Assembly (NCBI GenBank): GCA_933207985.1
Contig: OW240912.1
Coordinates: forward strand, 232,623,412-232,687,411
Length of the DNA stretch: 64,000 nucleotides
From: Pelobates cultripes
Taxonomy: Eukaryota > Chordata > Amphibia > Anura > Pelobatidae
Direction: 5' to 3'
Position 1 is the first letter of the stretch. The number at the start of each line of letters is the position of its first letter. This document shows, piece after piece, positions 54,218 to 64,000 of this stretch. A program made the position numbers and the translations under genes. The notes below the pieces were generated by a model. It worked only from the letters and a program-made list of their open reading frames with translations. It ran no database searches and had not been told where the DNA came from.

Positions 54218-54750
54218 TGCTGAGCTGTAATTGTGCAAATGAAACCTGGTCTCATGTATTCATCCGCTTATAGAAAAGTGGTTAATGACATTTACTGTCC
54301 ACACAGGAAAAGTTGTGCCAAGCAGCAACCTAATCCACAGAAGGGTTAATGCTGAGCAGCAATTATGCAAATGAAACCTGGTAACTGACTTTGGGGTCAA
54401 AGGCCGGTTACAGCCTATCAGAAAGAAAGGAGGGGTATTTAGGCCCAGTTCTCAGCCTGCTCAGTGCCCTGTCGTGGTTTCCCTTGTGGTTGTCCGAGAG
54501 CGCGTTCCTGTTTATAGTTTTCTACCTGGTTTTTGACTTTGGCTTTGTTTATTGACTTCTCTATATTCTGGTATCCTGACTCCTGGCTTTCTTCATCGCT
54601 GTGTCCCTTTCTGTGTTCCCTGACCTCGGCTAGTATTTTTGACTATTCTTTGTACGTTAAATCTGGCCATTCTAAGGACCGGTAATACGTTACTTATTTG
54701 TCATCCGTGCTGTACAGTTCTACGTGCTGGATCAAACAGTAATCCTGACA
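54118..54750 (+). repeat. 3' LTR
   Basis: 633 bp, differing from the 5' copy at six positions and two single-base insertions (a G in CAAAGGCCGG and a T in GGTTTTTGAC). Three of the six substitutions are CG in the 5' copy and TG or CA here. It is followed by TATAC, the target duplication. Confidence 0.95.
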
Positions 54751-54927
54751 TATACCAAGGACTGGATGCTGATTGGCTGTTCTGGTTACTAGGAAGATTG
54801 ACCTCAGATGTTATATTTATGTTGTTTGATGATTTTTAAATGTTAGATTTCTTTGCTGCTGAGGGAAATAACGAAAGAGTGCAGCATAATACTCGCCTCA
54901 TTGTCATTAATAAAATCATGACATTAC
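54751..54927 (-). repeat. Right inverted terminal repeat of the deleted DIRS element
   Basis: After the Gypsy insertion the DIRS 3' end resumes. CATAATACTCGCCTCATTGT and CATTAATAAAATCATGACAT pair with 48783-48825. It is comparable to 26060-26119 of the full-length DIRS element but with diverged sequence, so it is a different DIRS family member. Confidence 0.75.
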
Positions 54928-56300
54928 ATCATGAAATAGTAAAATCTGGTAATTATGCGCATTAGTAAATGGTTCATATGCATGAGTGTAAGTAATACTC
55001 AGGTAAAATAAGGACTGTACCATGATAATGCATATGCTTACCATTAGCATACAGCTGTCTACAGACGATGATCACAAAACACTGTTAACCAGATTATAGA
55101 AAGATTTGTTCATGAACAATTGGTAACATACTAGCTATAATAGTGCAAATGGTAAAGGTGTGTAGAACTTGATGTACTGTTGGATGAATAGGTTATTTGT
55201 TGTTTTGCATCATTTGTTTGTTTTGATCAAATGGTATCCTTATGGTATTTTTGCCAACTAGTTAGTTTAATTTTTAAAGCGATTGAAACGTGAAAGGAAA
55301 CAGATGTCCTCTTTTTTTCGAGCCTGTGTGTTGTACATTATGTCTAGACTGTAAAGTCAGAAAGGGCTCACATTGGCAGTGTTAAATCAATTTGGTTCTA
55401 TTTGAACTTATTTTAATATAATTATTTCATGCTTTTATTTTCTAAAGAATTTCTAACACTTTTTTTTAAAGGAAAATACAAGGTTGATTCTCAATTCAGT
55501 AAAACTAGTCAGTCATGGGCTTCAGAATAAGAGGATCTTGATCCTGTGAGTATTTAGACTTCTCCTTATAACAACATGTGTGCTAGAAATATTTGCTGTA
55601 ATAATACATTTCTCTGGTATTTCTCTTGTATTTACTATGGGGAATTTGTATGGCATAATTCAGACATCTAATTTCGATGGCTTATAATTATGGTATCTAT
55701 CTACAGCAATATAGTACAGTTGTCTTTTAAAGCGGATGTCACATTTTTTTTTTTTTACACTTCCCCCTTTCCTTCAGGTCTTGAAAACATATTGTCGATA
55801 AATAGATAGTTAGATGGATAGATAGATCACTGACATTTTAATTTAAATGTATATCCTTTCTTAATAGATCAAATTGAGAGATATAAAAGCTATTTTGAGC
55901 TATGAGATGTAGATGGACCATCATCATTAACTACTAGAAACAATGAGTGCTCTGAAAAGTATATAAAAGTATATAGCTAAAACATTTGTATTTATGTCCA
56001 CCCATTTCAACTTGAACATGTATATGGTCCTTATCCTCATCCTCTGCTTATATATGTCCCTGTGTTTCAAAAATAATTATGTTTTTTTTTTTTCATAATC
56101 AAGACTGACAAAATAAATATGAAGTAAGGAGACTGTTTTTGTTGAGGGAGCACAACAGGTCCCAAAATGTAATTTCATTTATGTTATCTTCAGTCTTTTG
56201 ACAGGAGAGGGAGAGGGTTTGTCCATGTGGGGTCTCTACACTTGGATTAGGGGGACAATTGCAAACCTCAATCATTACTCAATCATTACTAATAACCAAA
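54928..56300. other. Non-coding, no gene recognised
   Basis: AT-rich sequence with a short (GATA)n tract at about 55799-55827 and poly-T runs at about 55745 and 56083. Confidence 0.5.
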
Positions 56301-56319
56301 AAAGATATGTCTTGGTGGA

Positions 56320-56690
56320 CACACACTGACCCATACAGACACATAATGCCCCATACAGACACACAATGCCCCATAAAGACACACAATGCCCCATACAGAC
56401 ACACACTGACCCATACAGACACACACTGACCCATACAGGCACACACTGACCCATACAGACACACAATGCCCCATAAAGACACACACTGACCCATACAGAC
56501 ACACAATGCCCCATACAGACACACACTGACCCATACAGACACACACTGACCCATACAGACACACAATGCCCCATAAAGACACACACTGACCCATACAGAC
56601 ACACACTGACCCATACAGACACACACTGACCCATACAGACACACACTGACCCATACAGACACACAATGACCCATACAGACAAACATACAC
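56320..56690 (-). repeat. 18-bp minisatellite ACACACTGACCCATACAG
   Basis: About 20 near-identical 18-bp units, with ACACAATGCCCCATAAAG variants in irregular order. Because 18 is a multiple of three, all minus frames stay open, giving long cysteine/valine-rich translations that are not genes. Confidence 0.95.
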
Positions 56691-57743
56691 AAACATATTG
56701 ACTGAAGCACATTCTCTAACATACATCTTACCTTCAATACTGTTTCTATGTCCATCTTGCCTGTGCCTGACAGTATTTCTTTTTTCTGCACATTTCCTGA
56801 AATGCTCCTGCCAACTGTCCTCACATCCTGGGAAGGGGGGTGAAGTGAGCAATTGAAGCGCCTTTGCGCTTCTGCCGCTTGCTGCAATGAATGACTGGGA
56901 GGGGGGATCTGGCTGAGCGGGATGTGTATGCCGCCGGACCCGTGTTTTACCGCGTGCTTGTGAGCAGCAATGTAAGTGCTCCCTAATGCCTGTTAACATG
57001 GCTGGTGGCATGCTAGATATAATAGAGGGACAGCCGCAGTGAAAACTTGATAGAGGGGCGGCACAGACTATCATAAAGCAGTAGGCCCTGAAGTTGGTGC
57101 TATTCCAATGATAAAGAACGGTATTCAATAGTTCACTTTTAAAAATTTCATGAACATTTCATTAAAGTTGATAAGTGAGACTTTAGAGGGTAGACCGCTA
57201 TATCTGCAGATCTGAATCTGGCCTAAATGCCACCAATTTAGAAAGAACCATGAATAGATGGAGCTGTTTTCAGAACTGTTTGCAGTATTCTGTCAGCCTT
57301 CTGTCATGTATGACAGTTACAACTAATCAAACAGACTTTAGATATCAAGCTCAAATGTGCATCGTCTAATACCAGCCCACTACAAATATTTCCATAATAC
57401 AGAGAAAAAAAACAATGATTAGTTTCTGCTTTGCTGTCAGAATAATGATGATTCATTCAGACATTGCAAATATGGCAATTCAAGTACCCAGTGTTCTCAT
57501 TACAACATATGCTGGGACTGCATTGTTTTACTGAACATTTAACAAATGTTCAAATGACTCAAGGGACGGATTAACAAATTCTAATGAATACCACAGCAAT
57601 GTGTATTCCTAAAGTTTTTTGCTGTTTAGATAACATTTAAATATATAATGTAGAAAATAAAGATATTTCAAAGAAAGGGAGATGGTCTGATCATACCCAT
57701 AAAATATTTAGAGCTTTACACAAAAAAATGTGTAGGACTCCAT
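56691..57743. other. Non-coding, no gene recognised
   Basis: 56800-57080 is GC-richer and reads like part of an older repeat; the rest is AT-rich. The minisatellite-driven open frames extend into 57128 by chance. Confidence 0.5.
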
Positions 57744-58440
57744 TTAAAGGATCACTATAGGGTCAGGAACACAAACATGTATTCCTGACCCTATAGTGTT
57801 AACACCACCATCTAGCCCCCCTGGGCCCATCATGCCTCCATAAATATAGTAGAAATCTTACTGTATTCAAGCCTGAAGCTGTAAATCTGCACGCTGTTAG
57901 ACTCAGAAAAACAAGCAGTCTGCTGACATGCGGTAGCCTGATCCAATCACAGTGCTTCCCCATAGGATTGGCTGAGACTGACAGAGAGACAGATCAGGGG
58001 CAGAGCCAGCATGATTCAAACACGGCCCTGGCCAATCAGCATCTCCTCATAGAGATGAATTGAATCAATGAATTCAGTGTCTGCAGACAGAGGGAGGAGA
58101 TACTGAATCACAGGATGCTGTGCACAGTGCTGCCCTGTGCTCTGCTGACAGCAGATCTGAGTGGATGGAGGCATATTATGCCTCCATCAACTCCGAAGTC
58201 CCTCTGGTTCACTCTGAGTGACATCACTGCTTGGGTTGCTGTGGCCCAGGGGTTGCTGACATTTTGGTTCTCGACTGCCCTTATGAGTGGGATCATACTG
58301 ATGTGCAAAGGTATTGGTTCACTCTGTGATGGTACCAGTGAGCAAAAACTATTTGGGGATTTACAGAAGGGAAAGCTTCTGAGTTTCTCTAAGGTTTTGT
58401 GCGGTTTCGGGGTTCTCATATTCTCATTAATGTGGCTCTT
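57744..58440 (+). mobile_element. TTAA MITE, ACTATAGGGTCAGGA family, right end unclear
   Basis: Starts TTAAAGGATCACTATAGGGT. A perfect palindrome (GACCCTATAGTG and its complement) follows at 57752-57800. GATCCAATCACAGTGC and TTGGCTGAGACTGAC follow in the interior. No matching right end was found; the element may run into another repeat near 58190. Confidence 0.55.
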
Positions 58441-58784
58441 CCTAAGTTAAAACAGTAATCCAGACTTGGACCTTTTCCTCAGTGTGCCTAGACTGGTATC
58501 AGCTACACCTCACTAATAAGGCCAAAATGATCATCTGCGGTTGATGTATCTCTCATGCAGAGAGAACGTGTTGACATTTTGATTCTTGACTTCCCTAATA
58601 GGGTTTTATCAGTCTCATGTGCAATGGTAAATGTTCACCCTGTAGTGGAACAAAAACAGAATATGAGAATGTACGAAACCTTAGAGTTTCTTCAGCAAGG
58701 TGTAGTTGATACCCCACTAAGCACAGTGAGTCTATACTACCCTTCTAACTTTGGAAGAGTGAAACTAACTTATTGCAATAAAAA

Positions 58785-59045
58785 CAGACAATATGAGAAC
58801 TCAAAAGCATAGAGAAACTCAATAGCTTGCCTTTCGGTGAATCCCCTCGCAGGTCTCAAAATATTTTTTGCTCACTTGTGCCATAACAGGGAGAACCTGT
58901 TCCAAGGCATATCAGACTGATCCCACCCATGTAATAGCACAAGTGAGCAAAAACTATTTTGAGACTTGAGCAGGGATTTACTGAACAGCAAACTATTTAG
59001 TTTCTCTAAGCTTTTCTCTGTTCTCAAAGTTCTCATATTCTTTGT
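58785..59045. repeat. Inverted repeat with 105-bp arms
   Basis: The left arm (AATATGAGAACTCAAAAGCA to TTTTTGCTCACTTGTG) and right arm (CACAAGTGAGCAAAAACTAT to AAGTTCTCATATTCTTTG) pair imperfectly around about 60 bp. A further copy of the right arm lies at 58335-58425. It is probably a MITE family with a local rearrangement. Confidence 0.65.
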
Positions 59046-59473
59046 TTTTTGTTGTTTTCTTTACACTTGTTGGAGTGCAACAGAGGTAAGTTATACTTAC
59101 TGGATGCTATCCCTTGCAGCACTGCCATCTTTGATGTTCAGCTCTTGAAGCTTCATCAGCCAAGAGCCCATTTCAGTGTTGTTCACACACACATGCATGA
59201 GAGTACAATACTGATGTCTATGGAAGATCCAGTGAAACCATTGATATTATTTTATGATAAGCAAAAAAAAAAAAAAAAAATGTAAATGCTAGTGACGGCC
59301 ATGGGAAGTCATGAAACCTTGTGGCGGTAGCTCCACTGTTTGTCAAGTTTGTTAAGAAAGACATTTACCATAAGAGAAAGTATCCCTACCTTGTCATATG
59401 ATGTCTTGTGACTGCATTGGAATTTTAATGAATTTCCAACACAGCCTTTATGAATATCCCTAAAGATTTTATC

Positions 59474-59919
59474 TTAAAGGACCACTATAGTGCCAGGAAA
59501 ACATACTCGTTTTCCTGGCAATATAGTGCCCTGAGGGTGCCCCCACCCTCAGGGTCCCCCTCCCGCTGGGCTCTGGGGAGAGGAAAAGGGGTAAACTTAC
59601 CTTTTTTCCAGCACCGGGCGGGGAGCTCTCCTCCTCCTCTCCGCCTCCGATCCTCCTCTTCGGCTGAATGCGCACGCGCGGCAGGAGCTGCGTGCGCATT
59701 CAGCCGGTCTCATAGGAAAGCATTTACAATGCTTTCCTATGGATCCTTGCGTCTTCTCCCTGTGATTTTCAGGCTGGATTAACCCTAACATAAACATAGC
59801 AGTTTCTCTGAAACTGCTATGTTTATAAAAAAAAAAAAAAGGGTTAATCCTAGAGGGACCTTGCACCCAGACCACTTCATTAAGCTGAAGTGGTCTGGGT
59901 GCCTAGAGTGGACCTTTAA
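59474..59919 (+). mobile_element. Complete TTAA MITE, 446 bp
   Basis: Starts TTAAAGGACCACTATAGTGC and ends TAGAGTGGACCTTTAA. It contains a CCAGGAAAACATACTCG hairpin, CTTTCCTATGG palindromes, a palindrome at 59790-59820 (CATAGCAGTTTCTCTGAAAC) and GTGGTCTGGGTGCC with its complement at the right. It is the same family as 61424-61921, in the opposite orientation. Confidence 0.85.
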
Positions 59920-61423
59920 CAATATGCTCATATCTTTTGGGTGGATTGATCCTTTGAGTCTGTCTTTCTCAGGAAGACAAGATCTTGCATTGATTTTTGA
60001 GGTACTCCCTATAATGTATAGGTGACAGAATCTCTCTGTATTTGTGGATGGATATTATGACACACATACTAACTAAGAATTTATGAGACCCAAGGCAAGC
60101 TGACATAAGAGTAGGTATGTATATTCAAAAGCAGATTTGTGCAAAAAATACACTGGCACAATACAAGTTTATTTGATATGGGTACAGAGATCAGATAAAA
60201 GCGCTATAGTTTAGGAAAACCCTGGCTGCCTTGTCTACTCAAAGGACTCGTTACACACTGTAGGGCTTCCTCTTTATGGAACATGGGTGAGATGTCAATG
60301 TGAGGATACCATTATTTGGCGGGCTTCAGTGTCATCTAGGCAGTGTTTTAACATGAGATGTTACAAGGCCAGATAAATAACATGGAATCAAAACACTGGC
60401 ACAAGATCCATATAAATGCATGGTGCAGCATACAGCATGAAGCAGATCAACTTCAGATATAACTGGAGACTCCAAGAAAAAGAACTGCATGGGATTCATC
60501 ATAATAACAAAGTGTTTTGTTTTTTGTTGTTTTAAAGAAAGGAAAATTTATCTTTTTAAGCTTTGCCAGTCCTGCTTCTGTGTGATAAGTCAATTCTAAT
60601 TCACCTCCGTCAACTACAATGCTTTCTTGAAAATAATAAATATCACCAAAGGTTTATTTACCACATTAACAGAGCCCACCCTATTATTCATATGACTAAT
60701 GAGAGATTTTGGCTAATTTAAATTCAATGTGTTTATCTATTGTTGGCAGAACAAGAAGATTAAAAAAGTTCAACTCTGCATTCCCAATTCCGAGTTGTCT
60801 AGTTTGAGGAAGCAGGTAAGTTGCTCTTCTCTTGTTTCCTCAGTTGCCATGGTTTAATATTGAATGCACCTCCAGATGTAGGAAAATTCACTATTTTGTG
60901 GAGCAATATAAACAGAAAAATATACAAAGGGGGATGCAAAAAGTCCATATGGCATGTTTCCTAAATTTGTTCCAGCCACGCATATTGAGTGAACAGTTAA
61001 TGCATGTTGTTATAAAACTTTCAACTCTGTTCAAGTATAGCCAAAAACATAGAATGCAGCAAAATTTAGGGGTCTATTTACTAAATGCAGAATAGCAACC
61101 AACCAGCAGTTGGATACTATTTGATTGTCATAATTCTACTGTTTTAACCAATGACACCCAAAACCTGCAGTTCATGCATGTTGTTATAAAATATTTAACT
61201 CTACTCAAATATAGCCAATTCATTTAGCATCAATTACAAGCAAGTAAAGTGAACCACCAAGGAATTAAAAAAAAAAAAAAACTGAGAACTTGCAAAAGCA
61301 CATTTGCCATTTGAAAAGACCCTTAGTGTATCTGACCCTTAATAAGACAGGTAACACATTTACAAAAGTTAGCATTTTTCTGTATAATAAGATGTCCCCA
61401 GCTATAATGTGCTTTGTTTTTAG
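59920..61423. other. Non-coding; short duplication at 60990-61230
   Basis: AT-rich sequence with no gene. A block with GCATGTTGTTATAAAA and CTCAAATATAGCCAA near 61000 is repeated near 61175. A poly-A run lies at 61266-61281. Confidence 0.5.
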
Positions 61424-61921
61424 TTAATGGACCACTCTAGGCACCCAGACCACTTCAGCTTAATGAAGTGGTCTGGGTGCCAGGTCCAGCTAGGGTTAAC
61501 CCATTCTTTCATAAACATAGCAGTTTCAGAGAAACTGCTATGTTTATGAATGGGTTAAGCCTTCCCCCTGTTTCCTCTAGTGGCTGTCTCATTGACAGCC
61601 ACTAGAGGCGCTTGCGTGCTTCTCACTGTGATTTTCAGTGAGAGCACGCAAGCGTCCATAGGAAAGCATTGTAAATGCTTTCCTATGCGACGGGCTGAAT
61701 GCGCGCGCAGCTCTTGCCGCACGTGCGCATTCAGCCCAGGAGGAGGATCGGAGGCGGAGAGGAGGAGAGCTCTCCACCCAGCGCTGGAAAAAGGTAAGTT
61801 TTTAACCCTTTCCCACTTCCAGAGCCGGGCGGGAGAGGGTCCCTGAGGGTGGGGGCACCCTCAGGGCACTATAGTGCCAGGAAAACGAGTATGTTTTCCT
61901 GGCACTATAGTGGTCCTTTAA
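61424..61921 (-). mobile_element. Complete TTAA MITE, 498 bp
   Basis: TTAATGGACCACTCTAGGCA at the left and CACTATAGTGGTCCTTTAA at the right are the two ends of the family seen at 59474-59919, inverted. The internal palindrome at 61508-61552 is near perfect. A donor-like GGTAAGT occurs at 61794. Confidence 0.85.
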
Positions 61922-62470
61922 CCACATGGACACATTTTAAGCATAACTTAAATCTGTGGATATGCACACAGACTATACACATGAAGAGACAATATTTCTT
62001 TTTCAGAATATTATCAAAGCCATGGTATATATCCAAAAGATATACAGGGTTAGCCACTAAAAGGAGAATTGTAAGGAATTTGAAATTAATTTCAAATTGA
62101 AGGTTGAAATAGCTGTACTGTATATAAATCTCCAAATCAGCTAAGTTTCCAGATCAGATATTTTGGCCTTTATGGAATGTTCTAAGCTCTAAAAATGAAG
62201 TTGCTTTCGTATAGATCATGTCCCTGCAGTCTCACAGCTCAATTATCTGCCATTTCCAAGTTAAATTGCTCTCTTTTGCTAAACTAGCCAAACTTCCCTG
62301 CATGTGACTGACACAGTGTTCATACATACTTCATGGAAAAAAAGTGTAATTTTAGCTTCCCTTATTACACATAATTTCTTCTTTACTGCTCTGTTAATTC
62401 CCTTATAGACCTGCAGGAGCATCATGTGTATGATTAAAGTTTATTTAACAGAGCAGGAGATTAAAACCTT
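61922..62470. other. Non-coding, no gene recognised
   Basis: AT-rich sequence without recognised features. Confidence 0.5.
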
Positions 62471-63857
62471 TCAAAGGGATACTATAGTGCTAGCAATACA
62501 ATATTGCACTATAGCTCCCTCACAAGCCCCCCTACCTCATGCCTGCCCCACACTGTTAGAGTTAATAAACCATAACTGTAGTAACCCAATTCCAGTACTG
62601 CTCTCTTGCAGCGCTCGGTCGTCACTCCACTCCTTGTGATGGCACCCGACGGATGGGGAGGTAATGAGCAAGCGCGATGAGCACCATAAGCATTGCGTCC
62701 GCCTGACCGGCCACCCGCCCAGGAGCCCAGCAGTACCACTGGACCCCAGGGAATCCTCCCAGCACTCCAAAAGGTAAGGAGGCTGGGAGTATTACATTTA
62801 AAAAAAAAACATGTGTGAGTGTTAGAGTGTGTGAGTGTTAGTGTTAGAGTGAGTGTGTGAGTGTTAGTGTTAGAGTGAGTGTGTGTGTTAGTGTTAGAGT
62901 GAGTGTGTGTGTGTGAGTGTTAGAGTGTTTGTGAGTGTTAGAGTGAGTGTCAGTGTTAGTGTGAGTGTTAGAGTGTGTGAGTGTTAGTGTTAAAGTGAGT
63001 GTTAGAGTGTGTGAGTGTGAGTGTTAGTGTGAGTGTTAGAGTGAGTGTTAGAGTGTGTGAGTGTTAGTGTTAGAGTGAGTGTTAGAGTGAGTGTGTGTGT
63101 TAGTGTTAGAGTGAGTGTCAGTGTTAGTGTCAGTGTCAGTGTTAGTGTGAGCGTTAGTGTGTGAGTGTTAGTGTTAGAGTGAGTGTTAGAGTGTGTGAGT
63201 GTTAGTGTTAGAGTGAGTGTTAGTGTGAGTGTTAGAGTGAGTGTTAGAGTGTGTGAGTGTTAGTGTTAGAGTGAGTGTTAGTGTGAGTGTTAGAGTGTGT
63301 TAGTTAGAGTGAGTGTTAGTGTTAGAGTGTGTGTCTGCTAGTGAGTGTCAGTGAGTGTGTTACTGTGTTTGTCTTAGTGAATCTGTTTGATGTCTGTTAG
63401 TGAGTGTGTGTTTGTCAATGAGAGTGTATGTTTTGTAAGTGAGTGTGTATGTATGTCTGTCGCCGAGTGTGTCTCTGTCAGTAAATGTGTGTGTCTGTCA
63501 GCTAGTGTGTATGCGTCTGTATGTGAGAGTGTGTGTGTCTTCAGCACTTACCTTTCTCCAGCGCCGGACTCCCTTGGCGCTGGGGATCCCTCAGCCTCTC
63601 AGCTCCGAATGCGACCGCGCACGCATTCAAACCGCCCATAGGAAAGCATTACTAAATGCTTTCCTATGGACGTTCAGTGTGCTCCTCTAGCGGCTGTCAG
63701 TGAGACAGCCACTAGAGGCTGGATTAACCCTCAGTGAAACATAGCAGTTTCTCCGAAACTGCTATGTTTTCAGCTGCAGGGTTAAAACTAGAGGGACCTG
63801 ACACCCAGACAACTTCATTGAGCTGATGTTATCTGGGTGTCTGTAGTGGTCCTTTAA
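62471..63857 (+). mobile_element. TTAA MITE enlarged by an internal minisatellite
   Basis: The left end TCAAAGGGATACTATAGTGC corresponds to TTAAAGGACCACTATAGTGC (TTAA mutated). The right end GTAGTGGTCCTTTAA is intact (TTAA at 63854-63857). The right 320 bp match 59700-59919, including AGGAAAGCATT, CATAGCAGTTTCTCCGAAAC and an ATCTGGGTGTC variant. Between them lie unrelated-looking sequence (62530-62800) and a minisatellite, bringing the length to about 1387 bp. It could instead be two adjacent elements. Confidence 0.6.
62812..63385 (+). repeat. GTGTTAGAGTGAGTGT minisatellite
   Basis: Irregular mixture of GTGTGAGT, GTTAGTGT and TAGAGTGAGT blocks of 6-10 bp, about 570 bp, then degenerating into GTGTGTCTGTC-type sequence to 63540. 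Confidence 0.9.
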
Positions 63858-63869
63858 GTGTGTGTGCAT

Positions 63870-64000
63870 CTGCATGCACTGGCGTACATACCGCGGTTGC
63901 AGCCCTGTAACTCCTGCGACCAGGTGCCCACCGCCATGTGTTGCGGCCCGGCCCGCGCACAGGGGGGGGGGGCCCACGGATCAATTGTCGCACCGGGGCC
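63870..64000. repeat. Start of an unassigned repeat at the window edge
   Basis: CTGGCGTACATACCGCGGTT followed by GCAGCCCTG and a G run resembles the ends of dispersed non-autonomous elements, but it is cut by the window end and I could not assign it. Confidence 0.3.

Larger units (their letters stand above)
49188..54750 (+). mobile_element. Chromodomain Gypsy (Ty3) retrotransposon, nearly complete and young
   Basis: 5563 bp with two LTRs (631 and 633 bp), a TATAC target duplication (49183-49187 and 54751-54755), gag, and pol in the order protease, RT, RNase H, integrase, chromodomain, then a polypurine tract. No env is present. RT-RNase H-integrase order makes it Ty3/Gypsy and the terminal chromodomain makes it a chromovirus. 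The LTRs differ at six bases and two one-base indels. It is inserted in a DIRS element between its internal complementary region and right terminal repeat. Six frame breaks in pol make this copy defective as assembled. Confidence 0.95.

Noticed and set aside
56275..57128. Three overlapping minus-strand frames of 145-279 codons
   Set aside because: All three result from the 18-bp minisatellite, which stays open in every minus frame with the same repeated peptide shifted.

Overview
The window looks like intergenic or intronic chromatin from a large, repeat-rich vertebrate genome, most likely a frog (Anura). No rRNA, tRNA or CRISPR array was recognised, and no intact host gene. Nearly every long open frame is either a decayed transposon protein or a product of tandem repeats whose unit length is a multiple of three. 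The frog assignment is inference from the mix of elements: two Ngaro-like and two DIRS-like tyrosine-recombinase retrotransposons, TTAA-bounded piggyBac-type elements with many short derivatives, a Tc1 relative of the common amphibian type, and a Penelope-like element. A 100-N assembly gap lies at 47789-47888.

Layout: 1-910 holds a partial inverted copy of the foldback/minisatellite element seen at 9-12 kb, then the end of a TTAA MITE. 2784-8572 is a decayed Ngaro-like element (gag zinc knuckle, RT, recombinase) flanked by a direct repeat; a 96-bp tandem array in its leader is split by a solo LTR (3416-4441) with a 5-bp target duplication. 9057-12455 is a foldback-like element: two inverted GC-rich minisatellite arms around four tandem 108-bp hairpins rich in CCAAT boxes, a TATA box and splice-like sites. 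12973-13870 is a retroviral-type LTR. 13.9-17.7 kb is a second Ngaro-like element (RT, RNase H, recombinase, SGNH-like domain) cut by a CR1 3' end. 18.6-20.2 kb carries two 80-bp MITEs and a hAT MITE. 20390-26119 is a full-length but decayed DIRS element with inverted terminal repeats and an internal complementary region.

27174-29050 is a hAT-like element (8-bp duplication) inserted into a Penelope-like element whose GIY-YIG end follows it. 31.4-32.2 kb is an L1 ORF1 fragment, 33.9-35.1 kb a dead Tc1 element, and 37.4-41.2 kb an antisense L2/CR1-type LINE broken by a minus-strand LTR element. 43.1-47.8 kb is a satellite of about 450 bp period with a 3316-bp piggyBac element inserted at a TTAA. 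47.9-54.9 kb is a deleted DIRS element containing a young, nearly complete chromodomain Gypsy element (49188-54750). From 56 kb to the end there are minisatellites and a family of TTAA MITEs.

The elements form nested layers, which gives relative ages: Gypsy in DIRS, piggyBac in satellite, hAT in Penelope, solo LTR in Ngaro, CR1 in Ngaro, LTR element in LINE. The only host-gene-like signal is a possible 89-nt exon on the minus strand at 42227-42315, which I could not assign to a gene.
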